Source: Gonatopus flavifemur (lineage: Eukaryota; Arthropoda; Insecta; Hymenoptera; Dryinidae). From it: DNA of 64,000 nucleotides. The notes under the pieces are model-generated. The model saw only the letters and a list, made by a program, of their open reading frames with translations. It had not been told where the DNA came from and searched no databases. The position numbers and the translations under genes are program-made. The stretch spans positions 30,354,001 to 30,418,000 of the forward strand of contig JAFFJZ010000007.1 in NCBI GenBank assembly GCA_018340375.1. The letters run 5' to 3'. Shown here piece by piece: positions 1-12,181 of the stretch. Every line of letters begins with the position of its first letter. Position 1 is the first letter of the stretch.

Positions 1-708
1 TCGTGGACCAGTTCATTGGCCTGCCCGTTCTCCGGATCTTACTTCTCCAGATTTTTTTTTATGGGGATACATAAAAGATACAGTTTATCAACAAGCACCG
101 ACTACACCTGAGAATATGCGTCAACGAATCATCAATGCATGTGCGAGCATCAATGAAGATATTTTAGCACGAGTTCAGCAATCTTTTGTAAAACGTTTTG
201 AAATGTGTATTGAAGTCGAAGGCCATCATTTTGAGCATCTACTGCATTAAAATGATCCAAGTGATGTAGACGATTGAAATGTGTTGTGTTTTGTCTGTTA
301 TACCCCATCACCTCCGTTTCAGTTCAAGGGGTCCCCCTTGGAATCAGACAACTTTTGTCCGAAACATTCTCCTCCAAGACCCTTCGTTTTCGAGTTATTC
401 GAATGTCAGATTCAGTATGGAACAATATCGATTAGAGCGCCATCTTCGCGGATTTCAGGAAAATGGTTCAGACAAAAGTTTCTTGGTTTTTGACCTAGAA
501 TCCAAATCTGCAGTAAAAAATATGAGATGCTATTTAAAAAACAAGAGTTGACCTCAGAATGCCCTTGAAGATGAGATTTGAGGTCAAAGCCAAGGCCACC
601 ATCGGATGTCCCCCTCGGTACCCTACAACTTTTGTCCGAAAAATTTTCTCGTATCTCACTTTATTTTTGGAAAAAACGCCCGCGACACTTTGAATGCCCC
701 ACCCTGTA
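1..708 (+). mobile_element. 3' part of a DD41D mariner-like element
   Basis: The window opens inside a transposase reading frame (2-250). It is followed by about 450 bp whose last ~375 bp match, in reverse complement, the long terminal inverted repeat of the complete element at 22448-24519. Shared stretches include the 'gggggacatccgatggtg' block and the 'gatggcgctctaat' block. The end reads CCACCCTGTA at 699-708. The copy is diverged from the complete one, so it is an older relative and not a recent duplicate. The left part lies outside the window. Confidence 0.8.
2..250 (+). CDS. DD41D-type transposase, C-terminal fragment (partial)
   Basis: Frame 2 is open from the window edge to a TAA at 248-250, 82 codons. 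It begins with a WPARSPDLTSPDFFLWGYIK-like stretch, the segment that carries the third catalytic aspartate in this DDE family, and ends in EGHHFEHLLH. The same order and ending (FEHLL) is seen in the transposase at 22938-24011, which supports the call. The protein cuts and rejoins DNA at the element's ends. The first two catalytic aspartates and the DNA-binding domain lie beyond the window, so I cannot say whether the whole gene is intact. A run of nine T at 52-60 falls in the reading frame without breaking it. The fragment is followed directly by the element's 3' inverted repeat. Confidence 0.8.
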   Translation, partial: RGPVHWPARSPDLTSPDFFLWGYIKDTVYQQAPTTPENMRQRIINACASINEDILARVQQSFVKRFEMCIEVEGHHFEHLLH

Positions 709-719
709 TGTATGTCTAT

Positions 720-970
720 ACACGTCGTGTCGATATTGCCCACAGCGTGCATATTTCCATTAACTGGAATGACAGCTATTGTAACATGGTAATCAGTACC
801 ATTTTACATTGCTTCGAGTTCTATTTGTCTGATTTCTATGCAGTATAGTAATCATTACCAGAAAAATGGCGAACGATTCTATTCTCACATAGTAACATTT
901 ACGATTTTCAATAAAATAAGAACGAATACTATGTTAGCATGGTAAATATCACCATACATTTCTCTCCGTG
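720..970. repeat. Probable MITE, right end only clear
   Basis: The segment ends in 'tttctctccgtg' followed by TA (971-972), the reverse of the CACGGAGAGAA end seen at 43581. It contains several 'atggtaat'/'accattac'-like pieces in both orientations. I could not fix the left end. Confidence 0.4.
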
Positions 971-1265
971 TATGTGTCATCCTACGGACTTTTTGAATGG
1001 ACTGTTATATAACTTATGCATAAACTGCATAGGATTATATATAAATTACATATAATTAGAAAAACCTTTCCAATTGAGATATTTTACAGTAATAGTGGGC
1101 ACCTCCCGATAAAATAATCTTGCATACGTGCTTGGCAGTCACTTATAGAGAACAAACATTTCTATTGAATTGTCTGTTCTATGATTATTCACATATCCAA
1201 TGAGCATTGATCATTTCATCATCATTGTATGTATTATCAACATAGTAACGTGTATTAAAAATTGG

Positions 1266-1379
1266 CGGTACGTATCGATATTGATACGTTTCGTTAAAAT
1301 TTGTATTCAGTTTTTATATATTCCAATAAAATGTTGATACATATTTTATAGAAACGTATTGATATCGATACGTATCGTC
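1266..1379. repeat. Inverted repeat of TACGTATCGATA type
   Basis: The arm at about 1267-1292 (tacgtatcgatattgatacg) is repeated inverted at about 1353-1378, around an AT-rich centre. Each arm is itself partly palindromic. It may be a small hairpin element. No target duplication was recognised. Confidence 0.55.
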
Positions 1380-2760
1380 CATTTCCATCGTCTATCACTG
1401 TTTTTCTCTGTTCAGGAAAAAATTTATTACTCCGATCTTGCAAGTAGTCGTAAACTCAATACATGTACATTCTTGGTATCAAACTGGAAGTTACTCGAAC
1501 TCATTTTGTTGTCGCAAGAATATATTTTGCTGTATTGAGGGTATTTTTTTACCTCGTATATCTCCTCGAATTAAGTTATTGAATTCGGAAATAAAACAGA
1601 TGGCTTTGGCGAACTATTTTCAACACCTGTTCACGTTCATGTTTATTACATTTTGGTCAGCTGCAGGGACACGAACACAACCTCCTTGTCTTTATTGAAC
1701 TACACACTATATAATAAAAAAAAAGAGATCTTGTTTTATGGAATTATTCCTCGGGGTAGTATTCTATGTGATTCGTATATATGAAAGGTGATATTAAATA
1801 GAATAATTATCTTATCTAAACATAAAAATTAAGTAAATTAATACTATTTTGATTCGTGGTATGAAATAACTTGTGTACATAATGAAAATTCTCCACAAGT
1901 TTGAAGAAATTACAGGAATCAATGATATCTCTCAAAGGTATCTTGTTTCAACACACTTATTTTTAGAAGAGAGTGTATTTCTAATGATTTGGAAAATGCG
2001 CCTTTGAAATCCGATCAATATCTATGATGTTCTAATTTAAAGATGAACGTATGATGTAGTTGACACATTTCCTTAATGTGAACAAAAAGTTTTTATTCAT
2101 ATAAATTCATCTTTGGAATCAATAATTCGTGTGATCGTATTTGAGAATATTTAACCACGAGCTACTCTGGTGCAATTTTCTCAAACTATGTGGATAATTT
2201 ATATACACATTAGGTGTGTATATGTGTTTATATATGTGCACATATGTGCGGGAAGTTAAATTTCACCGGCAGTTCCTAGATTGAATTTAACGATAACTGG
2301 TTCTTCTGTGAACCTATTGTTTTGAAATGTGAGCCCGTGAATGATCATTGAAGGCAGTGTACAGAAATTTTATGGGTTAGATAGTCATGAATTTACGCAT
2401 AATGTCCCACGCCACACAAAATGTGTCAGTGATAGGATAAGTGTGCCAATATTGCACCAGTTAAGCACTTGCCTCCATTTCTTGGTATATAAAATTGATG
2501 AAATAAAAATCGCATGCCCACAAAATTCCTCTTGACTTATAAAATCTTAACTCCATGATCAGATTGGGAGAAAATAAAAAATGTACTTGATATTGAATAA
2601 ATGAATAATGGACAACGTTTCCCTAAATTGCACCATGTACGCTTAACACGCCTATGTACGCCTCCAGTCTATTTTGAGTGCAGGGGAATGTATCCAATCA
2701 AACGATACGACATTTTATAACTCAGATTTACCACTTTAAGACTTCATACTTATTTGCCGT
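1380..2760. other. No recognisable feature
   Basis: AT-rich sequence with only short open frames. I see no homology, tRNA-like box or convincing inverted repeat here. Confidence 0.5.
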
Positions 2761-2761
2761 A

Positions 2762-2962
2762 CACTCACAGAAAAATCTGGTTCGCAGAACTAGGCGACTC
2801 AGTTCTTTTCGGCTTTAACCATCCCATCTAGTTACCACAGCCAGATTCACGTGATTTTATCTTGTTTGTCTGGTTATTTTAACCAGATTTCAGGGTACTG
2901 CAACCATGAGTCCTTAGCCATGCAAGGATGGCTGCTGTGACCACGTCGCTTTTTTCTCAGTG
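2762..2962. mobile_element. MITE, CAC-terminus group, TA flanked
   Basis: Starts cactcacagaaaaa and ends ttttttctcagtg, with TA on both sides (2760-2761 and 2963-2964). The interior has 'aatctggtt' and 'aaccagatt' in opposite orientation. About 200 bp, non-coding. The TA duplication suggests mobilisation by a Tc1/mariner-type transposase. Confidence 0.7.
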
Positions 2963-4078
2963 TATAAAAGCATATAAACTCAACGTTTTATCAACACAGG
3001 AGATCAACCAAACATGAGACAAATTCACAAAATTTGCTTCAACTAATGTTAGTTGGATTGGAGTTCAAGCTCATGTTTCACTTGCGGAAATGATTGTGTG
3101 CGTTTCCGTTTTACCGTTACGCTTGTTCTAGCGTACTCAAATATTTTAGAAGATACAGTCAGAGGGTACGACAGCTGGTGCAATAGGCACTCCGTGCTGG
3201 GTATATTACGTATACCGATGAGTGCCTAATAACTCAAGTCATTGGTGACAATCAAATTCTTTTAGATGCCAATTTCCCTAATTTCTTCACCAATGCGAAT
3301 AGGTGAAAATGAAGCTTTGATTTTCTCAGTTTGAATGTCATAAAAACTACTTCATAGCCGGTCGCATTTTTTTATGTGCCTTACTGGATGGTTCATCTGT
3401 CTCAGTCACAAGAAAAGTAAGCGTTACAATATTACCTCTTCTCCGCTGTATGACATTACCAGTTACTGGAGATATAGTATCTGGATAGACTAGGTCATGG
3501 CTAGACAGAAATGAGTTCCAATTTTCAGTCAGAAAATTTCTACGATTTCATATTCAAATCCAAATTGTTCTATGTATAATGTTTCAATATAGAAACAGAA
3601 TCATTATCCACTGAGGATGAAAATTTGAATATTCCAGTACACTTGATCCTTTACTTGTCATTGAAGGTTAGCCACTCTTTACTCAATTGTTAAATAAAGA
3701 AGCTTGTTCCGTACTTAGCTTCTTCACTATTTACCATTCTCGCGTATGACTCGTTAATTCTAAGTGCTTCTCCGTCTCAGGCGCCTAATTGCACGGCTTG
3801 TAATGCTTCACAAGGTCAGTTTAAAAGAAGAACTTGGCACTGTTCTTTTGAACTTTATAACAGGTCGATTAGCGAGGAGAGTTTTCAGACGAAAGGCTAA
3901 TTGTAAAAGCAGTTATGAGCGATGCATGCATTTAATTTATGAATTTGAAGCAAGAAAAAGATTTCTATTGAGAACTGAAAGCTTTTCTGTTCTGAGTATA
4001 TGAACAGTGAGTCTTGGTACCTTGATACATTATAAAATAGGGATTCGAATTACGCTGTTGATTTTTCCAAAACAATAC
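2963..4078. other. No recognisable feature
   Basis: Unique-looking AT-rich DNA. The open frame at 3764-4003 resembles no protein family I know. Confidence 0.45.
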
Positions 4079-4189
4079 ACTCGCAGAAATGTTTGCTTAT
4101 AGTAACCAAAATTTTATTACTATGAGAAAATTTTTTTTTCTCAATATAGGGACAATCCTAATTTTTCTTCTGATAAGAAAAAAATTCTC

Positions 4190-4450
4190 TCGCTTCAACC
4201 CGTGTGGGAATTTTCCCGGGCTCAGACCTGGGCCAGGTTTAGAATCCCTACCTAAAATATGGCCCTGCTTAGGACACCTGGATTCGCCCCAACTTGGGGT
4301 GTTATGGTTTTTGATCTAGGCCCGTAATGGTTCCCAAACTTGGCCCACATCAAGAATTCAACTTGGGCCAACTTAGGGAGTTCATTTTAGCCCATATGAA
4401 TATTCAAATTTCATCCTGCGTTGGGCCCCAGGATATTGGGGTGATATTCT
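4190..4450. repeat. GGGCC-rich degenerate repeat cluster
   Basis: A locally GC-rich stretch with repeated 'gggcc', 'ttggggc' and 'tgggcca' words, unlike its AT-rich surroundings. Similar clusters occur at 5236-5680, 41540-41640, 42750-43330, 54570-54850 and 61850-61990, so this is a dispersed family. Ends could not be defined. Confidence 0.45.
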
Positions 4451-5235
4451 TCAGATAAAAGCCAAATGAATTTGCTCCAGCAAAATGTTCTTTCAGGGTT
4501 AGCTTTTGATAGATCTATGCTTTATGTGAAATTACCATCAAATCAAAAACAAACCAAAATTCCCATCCGTTCTTGTATGTAAATTTTTAGGAAGGTAATC
4601 AAAATATTTTTTCCAGTCAGCCAAAGGCGTATCAAATTTTTGGAATTTTGATTTCGAGCTCATAGGTTGTTTGAGAGTAGTTTCAATTGTTATAACTTGT
4701 AAACTAAGAGCATTGAGAGAATCACTTTCAAAAACATAGAAATCAAGATACGTTTTAATTCATTCAGTGTCAGACATTTCCTTAATACGAATAAAAGACA
4801 ATGCAATTCTGACCTAACAACATTGAGCATGCCCCGAATGTACGTCAGCTTTACGAGAATTACAATTCGAAGTATTTGGTGAAAATCCTGTCAACTATTT
4901 TGAAATACTCTATAGACAATTCTATTAACGTTCATATGAAGTATTCCGTTGTTGCATGTATGTAGGTTAATAACACCAAAACAGTATTTTTTGTTCATCA
5001 CCTCCTCGCAATGTTTAAAGAAAACTGAACGAAAAAAACTCTTTCGATACACAAAACAATGAAATAAAATTTAAACCAGACAGGATTTTGACCCGGATCT
5101 GACAGGTTCTGTTTGGCTCTGTCTGGCAGTTCCATGAGTGTTAAAACTGATGTACAAACCAAACAATGTCAGACGAATCTGTCAGGTCTAGGTCAAACTG
5201 TTGCCCGGTTCTGTCAGATATTCTTAATAGGGGAA

Positions 5236-5680
5236 ACAATGATAGCCAACCCAGGGCCTCTATAGGGTGTGGCTGGACATGCTCAAATTACAATACCTGC
5301 ATGGAGAAAAAAATCTAGGAACTAGTGCATGAGCACCGATTACATATCAATCGCAAGGAGACATTCTTGAAATAAAAGCATGAACCCATCCGTTCATCCC
5401 ATGCGGCAATGCGATAAGTGCATAGGTTCATATTCTTATTTCAAGGAGTTTCACGGAATAAACCGGTGAAACTTCTTGCGATTCATACGTCATCAGACAG
5501 TGGTGGCTTGCCCAGGGCCCATATGAGCTGTGGTTGGACATCCCTAGATTAAAATATCCGGGGAGTATACTAGCAACCCCAACTGCGGCCCACATGGGCC
5601 GTGGGTGGGAAACTCTTATATTGGATGGCCAAGTTATACCCTTATGGAACCCGGACATACTTTAGGATGCCCAGGATTGA
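5236..5680. repeat. Degenerate direct repeats of GGGCC(C)ATATG type
   Basis: Three related units of about 65 bp begin near 5240, 5508 and 5575. Each runs from a gggcc core through 'tgtggttggacat'-like sequence into 'attaaaatatcc'-like sequence. They belong with the GGGCC-rich cluster at 4190-4450. Confidence 0.45.
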
Positions 5681-5799
5681 TTCCCACATGGGAGGTAGAA
5701 TTTGATAATCTTAGATTTAGATAAAGAAAAACAGTCTTGGGATCATTATAAGCATTTTTATTAAGGGTAATGAAATCTTTCTTACGACTTATATCTTTG

Positions 5800-5912
5800 A
5801 GACACGTTTTAGATGTCCTATAAAACACTTTTAGATGAGTTGGAGACCAATTCTTGTTTAAAATTCGTCTGAAAGACATCCAAAAGTGTTGTATAAGATA
5901 TCTAAAACCAAG
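5800..5912. repeat. Short palindrome with AGATGTC/AAAGACAT words
   Basis: 'gttttagatgtcctataaaa' is repeated inverted near 5882-5910 as 'catccaaaagtgttgtataa...tctaaaac'. The words match the palindromic family at 30931-31163, 31244-31440 and 47243-47386. Confidence 0.5.
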
Positions 5913-6566
5913 ATATTGCAAGGCACAAAATGTTCACAGGGTACAATGATGTATTCTTTTTCTGAAATAAAATATTGGTGTATTGCTTGGGACGGTATGT
6001 GACACACGGTACAATGGTTGGTAATTTTTTACTTCTTTTCGAAATATTCGACAAGACGTCTCTACAATGTGTAATAAAGAAAAACCAACAGTACACCGTT
6101 TTCAAGTTTATACTGACTATTTCACTTTACAACACGATACACTAGAATCAATGTTGAAAACTCTATGACTGGCCAATTTGCTGTGAATCAAGGGAAGGGG
6201 AGCATATCGTTAAGCGTCGCTCCTAAGAATATTCATGCAGTTTCAGCGGGAGAACATTTTTCTTACCATAAGAAGCGATGGTTCACACAAGAAATAAAGA
6301 TTCTTATGTAGAACAAAAGTCATGAATCATATTTTTTCCTATTGACAATCCATTATATGACTACTGTTACACAAAACCGTTTTTTGAACGAACACTATTT
6401 GTTTTCGAAGAAGAAAATTGATATCAAAAGTAATATGAAATCATGTCTGCGAGTGTATATACTTTCATGTTATGGAAGATTCGATAGAAATGCATTCCTC
6501 ATTCCGAACTATCTATATCTTGATTACAAAGAAAGCTTCTATATGAAATTGTGAATGTGTAATTGT
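5913..6566. other. No recognisable feature
   Basis: AT-rich, short open frames only, nothing recognised. Confidence 0.45.
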
Positions 6567-6567
6567 A

Positions 6568-6749
6568 CACGGAGAAAATATTTCATTAAATATTACAGTG
6601 TACCACCGGATCAAGGTGCCACATCGGTTTCTTCGAGAAAAATTACTGTGTGGTTGCATAGAATTACACAGTTATTTTTCTCGAAGAAACCGATGTGGCG
6701 TCCTAATCCGGTGGTACACTATAATATTGATTGAAATATTTTCTCCGTG
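6568..6749. mobile_element. Palindromic MITE, CACGGAGAAAA ends, TA flanked
   Basis: A 182-bp near-complete palindrome. The left arm starts cacggagaaaatatttca and the right arm ends in its reverse complement. TA lies at 6566-6567 and 6750-6751. The arms share 'cggtttcttcgagaaaaat' close to the centre. Folded as single-stranded DNA or RNA it would form a long hairpin. Confidence 0.85.
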
Positions 6750-6750
6750 T

Positions 6751-8958
6751 ATGATATTTGTATAAACAATTTCTCTGTAGAAATCGTGATATTTGATTTT
6801 CAATCCCCGGTCAGGGCAAATGAAATGCTTCATCACAAATGAGAGTCCGTGAACCCAATCAAGGAAATTTTGAAGTGAAACACGAGGATTTCATTCTTCG
6901 ATTCTCGAGAATGGTTGGTATCTAACTGAAACGTTGAAGGATGCAATAAAAAAGTACTTCCATTCTTTTACTCAAATACAGATGATCCACTTCACAATCA
7001 AGAAAAGTTTTCAATTTGATGAAGGGAGTTGATAGAACGAAGTGGGCAGAGTGTCGAAGTCAACTGCATATACAATTATTATTCTCAATATTGGGATTCA
7101 AATAAATTTTTAAATTCATTTTACTTCATGTAATTTCTCCACGAAGTTGATTATTATTCATATAAAAATTTGTTTCTGAAGGTTCAAAGGCTGCACCAGA
7201 GATTTTATAAATATTTAGAACATCATTCCTTCAAAGAATTCAATGATTTTTTAGAGACCCAGGTAGTCTAAGTAGTGAAATTGAGGCTGGCCTGCGGAAT
7301 AACTCAATACAAACAATCGTGAATAAACCAGCATGTAAATACCTCACTGTAACTGCTCGTATGTTTCTTCGAAACAATTTTGCTAAATACTCTTGGAATG
7401 GAATAATATTCTATTGGTAATAAAATATAATTTTCCTTCAAGTATATCAAAAGTAATCGAACTCTCGACACAGATATTGGTCTCGCGTGTTTCCAGTTGA
7501 TTCGGAATGCACTCATACATTTTTTATACGCTATAATCCAACATGAATACAATGTAACAACGATTGTTACGATGCAACAATATGATCATCGAAATCATCT
7601 CGAAATAACAGATTTGATTTTTCCTGAAGGTGTTGGAAAAAGTTCTTACGAGCTTCCAAATATTTTTGCAGAGTATAAAGTTTCTTTCGAATTTCTTTGA
7701 GAAATCAAAGCACGTTATCAGATAAAATCGCTGTAGCGATAAAGATTGGAAAGAGTTCAACTTTTACAAAAGTATATAAGAATAAATCAAAGAATGGATG
7801 TTTGTTTTCGGATGAAATGTGAACGAAGTGAAATGATTACGCAGCTCTATGTATTCGGATAGTACTGGTGATCGATTTGAGTTCTAGAAGACTTTTTGAG
7901 TTTTCTATTTATAACCAGATTACAAATGAACTCGAAATCAGTTTATATATCATTGCTGGAGGATGAGTTATCTTAAGATGAGGGTTATGGTGTGAGTTGT
8001 TTAGACATTTTTCTACGCATCTTTGATCCACTTTGAATTCGACATATCGTTGAAGTAGCCACGTACAATCTACTTGTGATTTTAGCTGCACCAGGTGTTT
8101 CCAACTGTTAGTTTCAGCTGATTGTTTGATATAGAATCCTTCAATATTGTATTTAATCAAACATTCTAAGCATTTTCCAATATTTGAATGCACAATCCAA
8201 ATGCGTAATGAGCAGATGTTGAAGATTCAGAAAAGAATAAAGTGAAAAGGAAAAGTCGGAGAGATTTGAAACACGAACAATTCGAAACTTCAGTTGGGAA
8301 TCATGAGTACAATGGCGTAGAGTCGGATTTAGGGAATTTGTCAACGGGGACATAACTCAATCACGGCACCCGCGTGATTAGTGTGAACATTGTAATGAAT
8401 TTTTACTACGAAAGTGCGTTGCGTAACACCACGTGCTCGCCGTAGCCCCTGCACAGGAGAAAATAGTACTACTCCCGAAGTAGCTGACCATGGTCGGAAA
8501 TCTTCGATATGTGCCTAGGAATTCTGTATCGAGCATTTGTGTGCTATTTGAAGTTGAAAATAAAGTTATACTCGTTGTCCAAACATTTGAGTGCGTTAAT
8601 CAAAACCTATTGTGACTCAACATCGATCCCGAATCGATCCGACCAGAAACTTTTTTAATCCCGCACATTTTCTTATGCTTGGGAGTGGGTTCAATTATGC
8701 GAAATACTCACTACCTCTGATTTTGCATACAGCGAGTTGAATGTGAATTCAATTGGTTGAAAATGAATATGTTTTGAGTGCCCGGAGAACTTGTATTGTA
8801 CTCAGGATATTAGTTTCTTTTTGACAATTGAGTTATTGATTAAGAGTTTATTCTGAATTCAAAGTATTCATAATAGACGGATATTGATTAGCGTAGTGGG
8901 GACTTTTTGCAGGGATTCTTATGTTCTGTGAGAGTAAAACAGAATTCTCTGAGAATCC
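6751..8958. other. No recognisable feature
   Basis: Several open frames of 60-95 codons occur (for example 7304-7552 and 7909-8193), but none shows family motifs, splice-consistent neighbours or a codon pattern I would trust. Confidence 0.45.
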
Positions 8959-9194
8959 ACACTGGGAGGAAAGAATTTTCTTTGCTAATGTGACAAGTCT
9001 TTTCACTGAATCAGCAAAAATTTTGCTCTTTTAGCAAGCATTTGCGGATTTAGCAATTCAGCATCGTAGATATACAGGCTGCTAGAAAATTTGCGGAATT
9101 GGCAAACATGTTGCTAAAATAGCAAGATTTTTGCTATTCCAGCAGAGAAGATTTTTTGAGATTGCTATTTGCGCAAGAATTTTTCTCTGCGTGC
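8959..9194. mobile_element. MITE rich in TTTAGCAA / TTGCTAA words, copy 1
   Basis: Starts cactgggaggaaagaatttt and ends with 'aagaatttttctctgcgtg', an imperfect inverted pair. The body repeats agcaa/ttgct words. A second copy lies at 48551-48797 with the same order of blocks ('ctcttttagcaagc', 'ctgctagaaaatt'). Confidence 0.7.
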
Positions 9195-9648
9195 AGTAAG
9201 AGCTTCGAACCCCGAACTGAGTTCTCAGAGGCCCCTATTCTACTGAAATTTCGAGGATTTTTGTTTTGATGTCTGCCCTTGTGGAATTTGTCGGAGTTGA
9301 TAAATAGTCTGGTACCAGCGAGGTTATGTACAGTGTCGGACTGGTCCGTTCGGCTCCCCGGCGATCGCCGGGGGCCCTTCAGTATTGGGGGGCCCGGTCA
9401 GTTCTCAGTTTTCCTTTCTTTGTTCATGAATGATGATAAAATTTTGATTTTCCTGAGAATGCGTTTGGTCTACAGTGTAAAAAAAAATATCTATTTGTCC
9501 TCTCTTCATAAAATATTTATTTGTAGGAATGAATTATTCAATTGGGTGCCAAAATTGATTACTCGCGGCGAATACATTATTTATCTACAAGCAAGCATTC
9601 CATAATATGATTTGATTGAATATTTCATTAATCCCAAGAAATCTGCCA

Positions 9649-9798
9649 CACTGTAAAAAGAAAGTCTCAATCTGTTTGCATCTTAATTTCAGACAATGCT
9701 TTTTCCATTGTGTCGGCGATTGTTTTTTCGGTTTGATTTGTTTGCATCATACATTCAGCCATGGAATGAGCTGAATTTCAGACTTTCTTTTTACAGTG
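9649..9798. mobile_element. MITE, CACTGTAAAAAGAAAGTC ends, copy 1
   Basis: A 150-bp element starting cactgtaaaaagaaagtct and ending in the near-exact reverse complement. The interior carries 'ccattgtgtcggcgat'. An inverted relative occurs at 54406-54556, where the corresponding block reads 'gatcgccgacacaatgg'. Confidence 0.75.
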
Positions 9799-9830
9799 TA
9801 TGGAGAGAGGACAAACAAACTATTTATGTG

Positions 9831-9918
9831 CACTGGAAAAATGTTTAGCTGTATCAGCTAGATATTTCGCTGCCGCAGCTAAAATATAGCTAGTACAGCT
9901 AAACATTTTTTTCCGTGT
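9831..9918. repeat. Small palindrome rich in AGCT
   Basis: Left arm 'cactggaaaaatgtttagct'; right arm 'agctaaacatttttttccgtg'. The 88-bp unit contains several agct sites and would fold into a compact hairpin. Similar agct-rich sequence lies around 21850-22100. Confidence 0.6.
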
Positions 9919-10971
9919 GGTGAGAAGAAATTTTGCTTCACTATAGAGGGCCCAACGTATTTCCCAGCCGGGGGCCTTGGCGCAAGCCAGTCCGACACTG
10001 GTTATGTATTTATCAGACTTCAACAGAAACAATTGTTTCTGTATGAAGGATTATTACTACTTTTCAACTGGCACTACCTGTTTGATTTATTTCAAACCGC
10101 ATTATTTATTCATTAGTACATTAATATTCTTCCAATCATTGCTGAGCTCAAACGGTATTCTTCCCCATTGAAAAACAGCGTTTGAATAACATACAGAATA
10201 TATTTTCATTCATCGTTCAAACAAAAACAAATATAGCGTCACTTAACCCTCAATATTTCAACGATTGAATCGAATGTCATGAAATTGCTGAAGGTATCTT
10301 TCAAGAGGATACTCGCGGCGTGGCAGCAGTCAAATCGTTTATGACAAACTACGACCAAACGCTTCATTTCAATCAATATGAAGTCCCGTGTGAAAATTTT
10401 TCACCCCCTGGTAGAAACAGTGTAGCGATATCGTGTAATTTGTGAAATTATAGCCGAATAATTTCACAGAGTATCAGCAGGTTCGTAAGAATTATGGAAA
10501 CAAATCAATAAATGAACTTCGCCCCGAAGATGCTACACACGATTATCAACACCTTCGATGATATAACTTTCCGGTCGCCAGCTTATTTCAAAGAGCAAAT
10601 AAACAAACTTCTTCCTCACGTTTTCACAATTCAATTCAATCAGATTTGGTGCGAAATTATCACTTCAAAATGATACTGAACTTCAAATCAATTATAATGA
10701 TTATTTAGTTAGGGAAAATGCAGAATTGGAATAAATATTCAATAATTTTACATTTCTCATGCAATAAGAAAAAGTTTATTCATAAAACACTTATTCACTT
10801 TGACATATAAATTCTTCAATATGATTCCGCGACTGTGTCGGAGCTCTGCTCTCGACTGCGAGAAGACATGGAATGGCTCATAGTGCTTACGACGTGCTCC
10901 TTTTATATGATCCGCACTCGTTATCGATTGTTTTATAATCAATGTTATTTTAATTTTTATTCGATGAATTC

Positions 10972-11014
10972 ATGATCAAAATGCTCACAATATAATCCCG
11001 AGCATTTTGATCAT
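10972..11014. repeat. Perfect 15-bp hairpin
   Basis: 'atgatcaaaatgctc' at 10972-10986 is followed, after a 13-nt loop, by its exact reverse complement at 11000-11014. The function is unknown. Confidence 0.75.
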
Positions 11015-11112
11015 ACGTTGAATACAAAATTCATTTATCTTCATAAAAACTAGGTTCAGTCGTAATCCAAATTTTAATAATATCGTTTCTTACTTATCCT
11101 TTGATTTGATAA

Positions 11113-11211
11113 ATTTGATCATTAGGTTATCTCAAGCAATATTATTAAAATTGATAATCAACTCATTAGAACTGACTAATATATATCTATCAATACTCTG
11201 TACTGTTACAA
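11113..11211 (+). repeat. 100-bp direct repeat, copy 1 (uninterrupted)
   Basis: Runs from 'aatttgatcattaggttatc' to 'tctgtactgttacaa'. The same sequence recurs at 11765-12154, where a piggyBac-like MITE interrupts it at a TTAA. This copy therefore shows the pre-insertion state. Confidence 0.9.
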
Positions 11212-11340
11212 GATCATGTTTCGAAATTAATAAAACATGCGTAGAAATGATTCACATTTCTGAAGAGAATGTGATTGGCATCGAATTTTTGCTTTGGGCA
11301 AAGACAGGTTTGCTGAAATCGGGAAATCCCAACTGAATCT

Positions 11341-11483
11341 CCCTGGTGAAAATGCAAAAGTGGAGGAAGCGATTATTGAAACAAATGAAACGTGAAAAAC
11401 TGTTTCAATTCCCTCCTAAATTACGCTTAGATGACTCTTCGCTTGCGCTTTCGTTGCGCTTCAACGCTTCATCTTCACCAGGG
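11341..11483. mobile_element. MITE, CCCTGGTGAAAAT ends, 2-bp target duplication CT
   Basis: 143 bp. Begins ccctggtgaaaatg and ends catcttcaccaggg. CT flanks both sides (11339-11340, 11484-11485). Non-coding. The terminus is shared with the elements at 19686-19848 and 33108-33274. Confidence 0.75.
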
Positions 11484-11764
11484 CTAACAATCGTATATCC
11501 CCATCAGATGGAATAACCAATGATAGCAGTCATGAAAGATTCGAAAGTTTCTATCTAGGATAATCACGTCGTTGAAGTCAAGTCATTCCCGAGATCAGTA
11601 CAGTTACAAAAGTATTAGAAATGCATTTTTTAAAATATTCCTAACAATTGTTGATCAAATTTCACAAATATGTTATTAAAATTGAGAGGAGAGTAATTAA
11701 CATTAAGAAGAAAATTCTTAAGATCAAGAATTATACTGTTGGATTCGATATTTTATTATGAGTG

Positions 11765-12154
11765 AATTTGATCATTAGGTTATCTCAAGCAATATTATTA
11801 ACCCTCTAACCGTAACCCCGGTCTCACAGACCGCTATCAAAATTGTATTTGCTCGTAATTCGAACTTTTTTGGTTAAATTGTTTGACATTTCATTCCTAC
11901 TCTGCACAGAATTGCTCACTAAGTTCTGTACATAAGCCCACTATCCTACCTCGTTGACATTTCTAATGATCCAAAAAAATGTTTTCTTCACTTCTAACAA
12001 CTTTGAATATCTAGAAGAAGGTGATAGCGGTCTGTTAGACCGGCGGTTACGGTTGACGTGATTTTGAGCAGGGTTACGGTTTAAGGGTTAAAATTGATAA
12101 TAAACTTATTAGAACTGACTAATATATATCTATCAATACTCTGTACTGTTACAA
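11765..12154 (+). repeat. 100-bp direct repeat, copy 2 (interrupted)
   Basis: Same sequence as 11113-11211 with few substitutions, split at a TTAA by the 286-bp element at 11802-12087. Confidence 0.9.
11802..12087. mobile_element. piggyBac-like MITE with TTAA target duplication
   Basis: Ends are ccctctaaccgtaaccc and the complement of gggttacggtttaaggg. TTAA lies at 11798-11801 and 12088-12091, and the uninterrupted copy at 11113-11211 has a single TTAA at the same point. Subterminal inverted blocks (ggtctcacagaccgctatc / gatagcggtctgttagacc) add internal structure. TTAA duplication and CCCT termini are hallmarks of the piggyBac superfamily. It is 286 bp with no coding capacity. Confidence 0.88.
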
Positions 12155-12181
12155 CAGGGATGTTTTGGATTGATTTGGATA

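Noticed and set aside
7909..8193. 94-codon minus-strand open frame with several cysteines
   Set aside because: No recognisable motif, and no supporting context; frames of this length are expected by chance.
9279..9605. 108-codon plus-strand open frame
   Set aside because: No family features; crosses sequence rich in repeat fragments.
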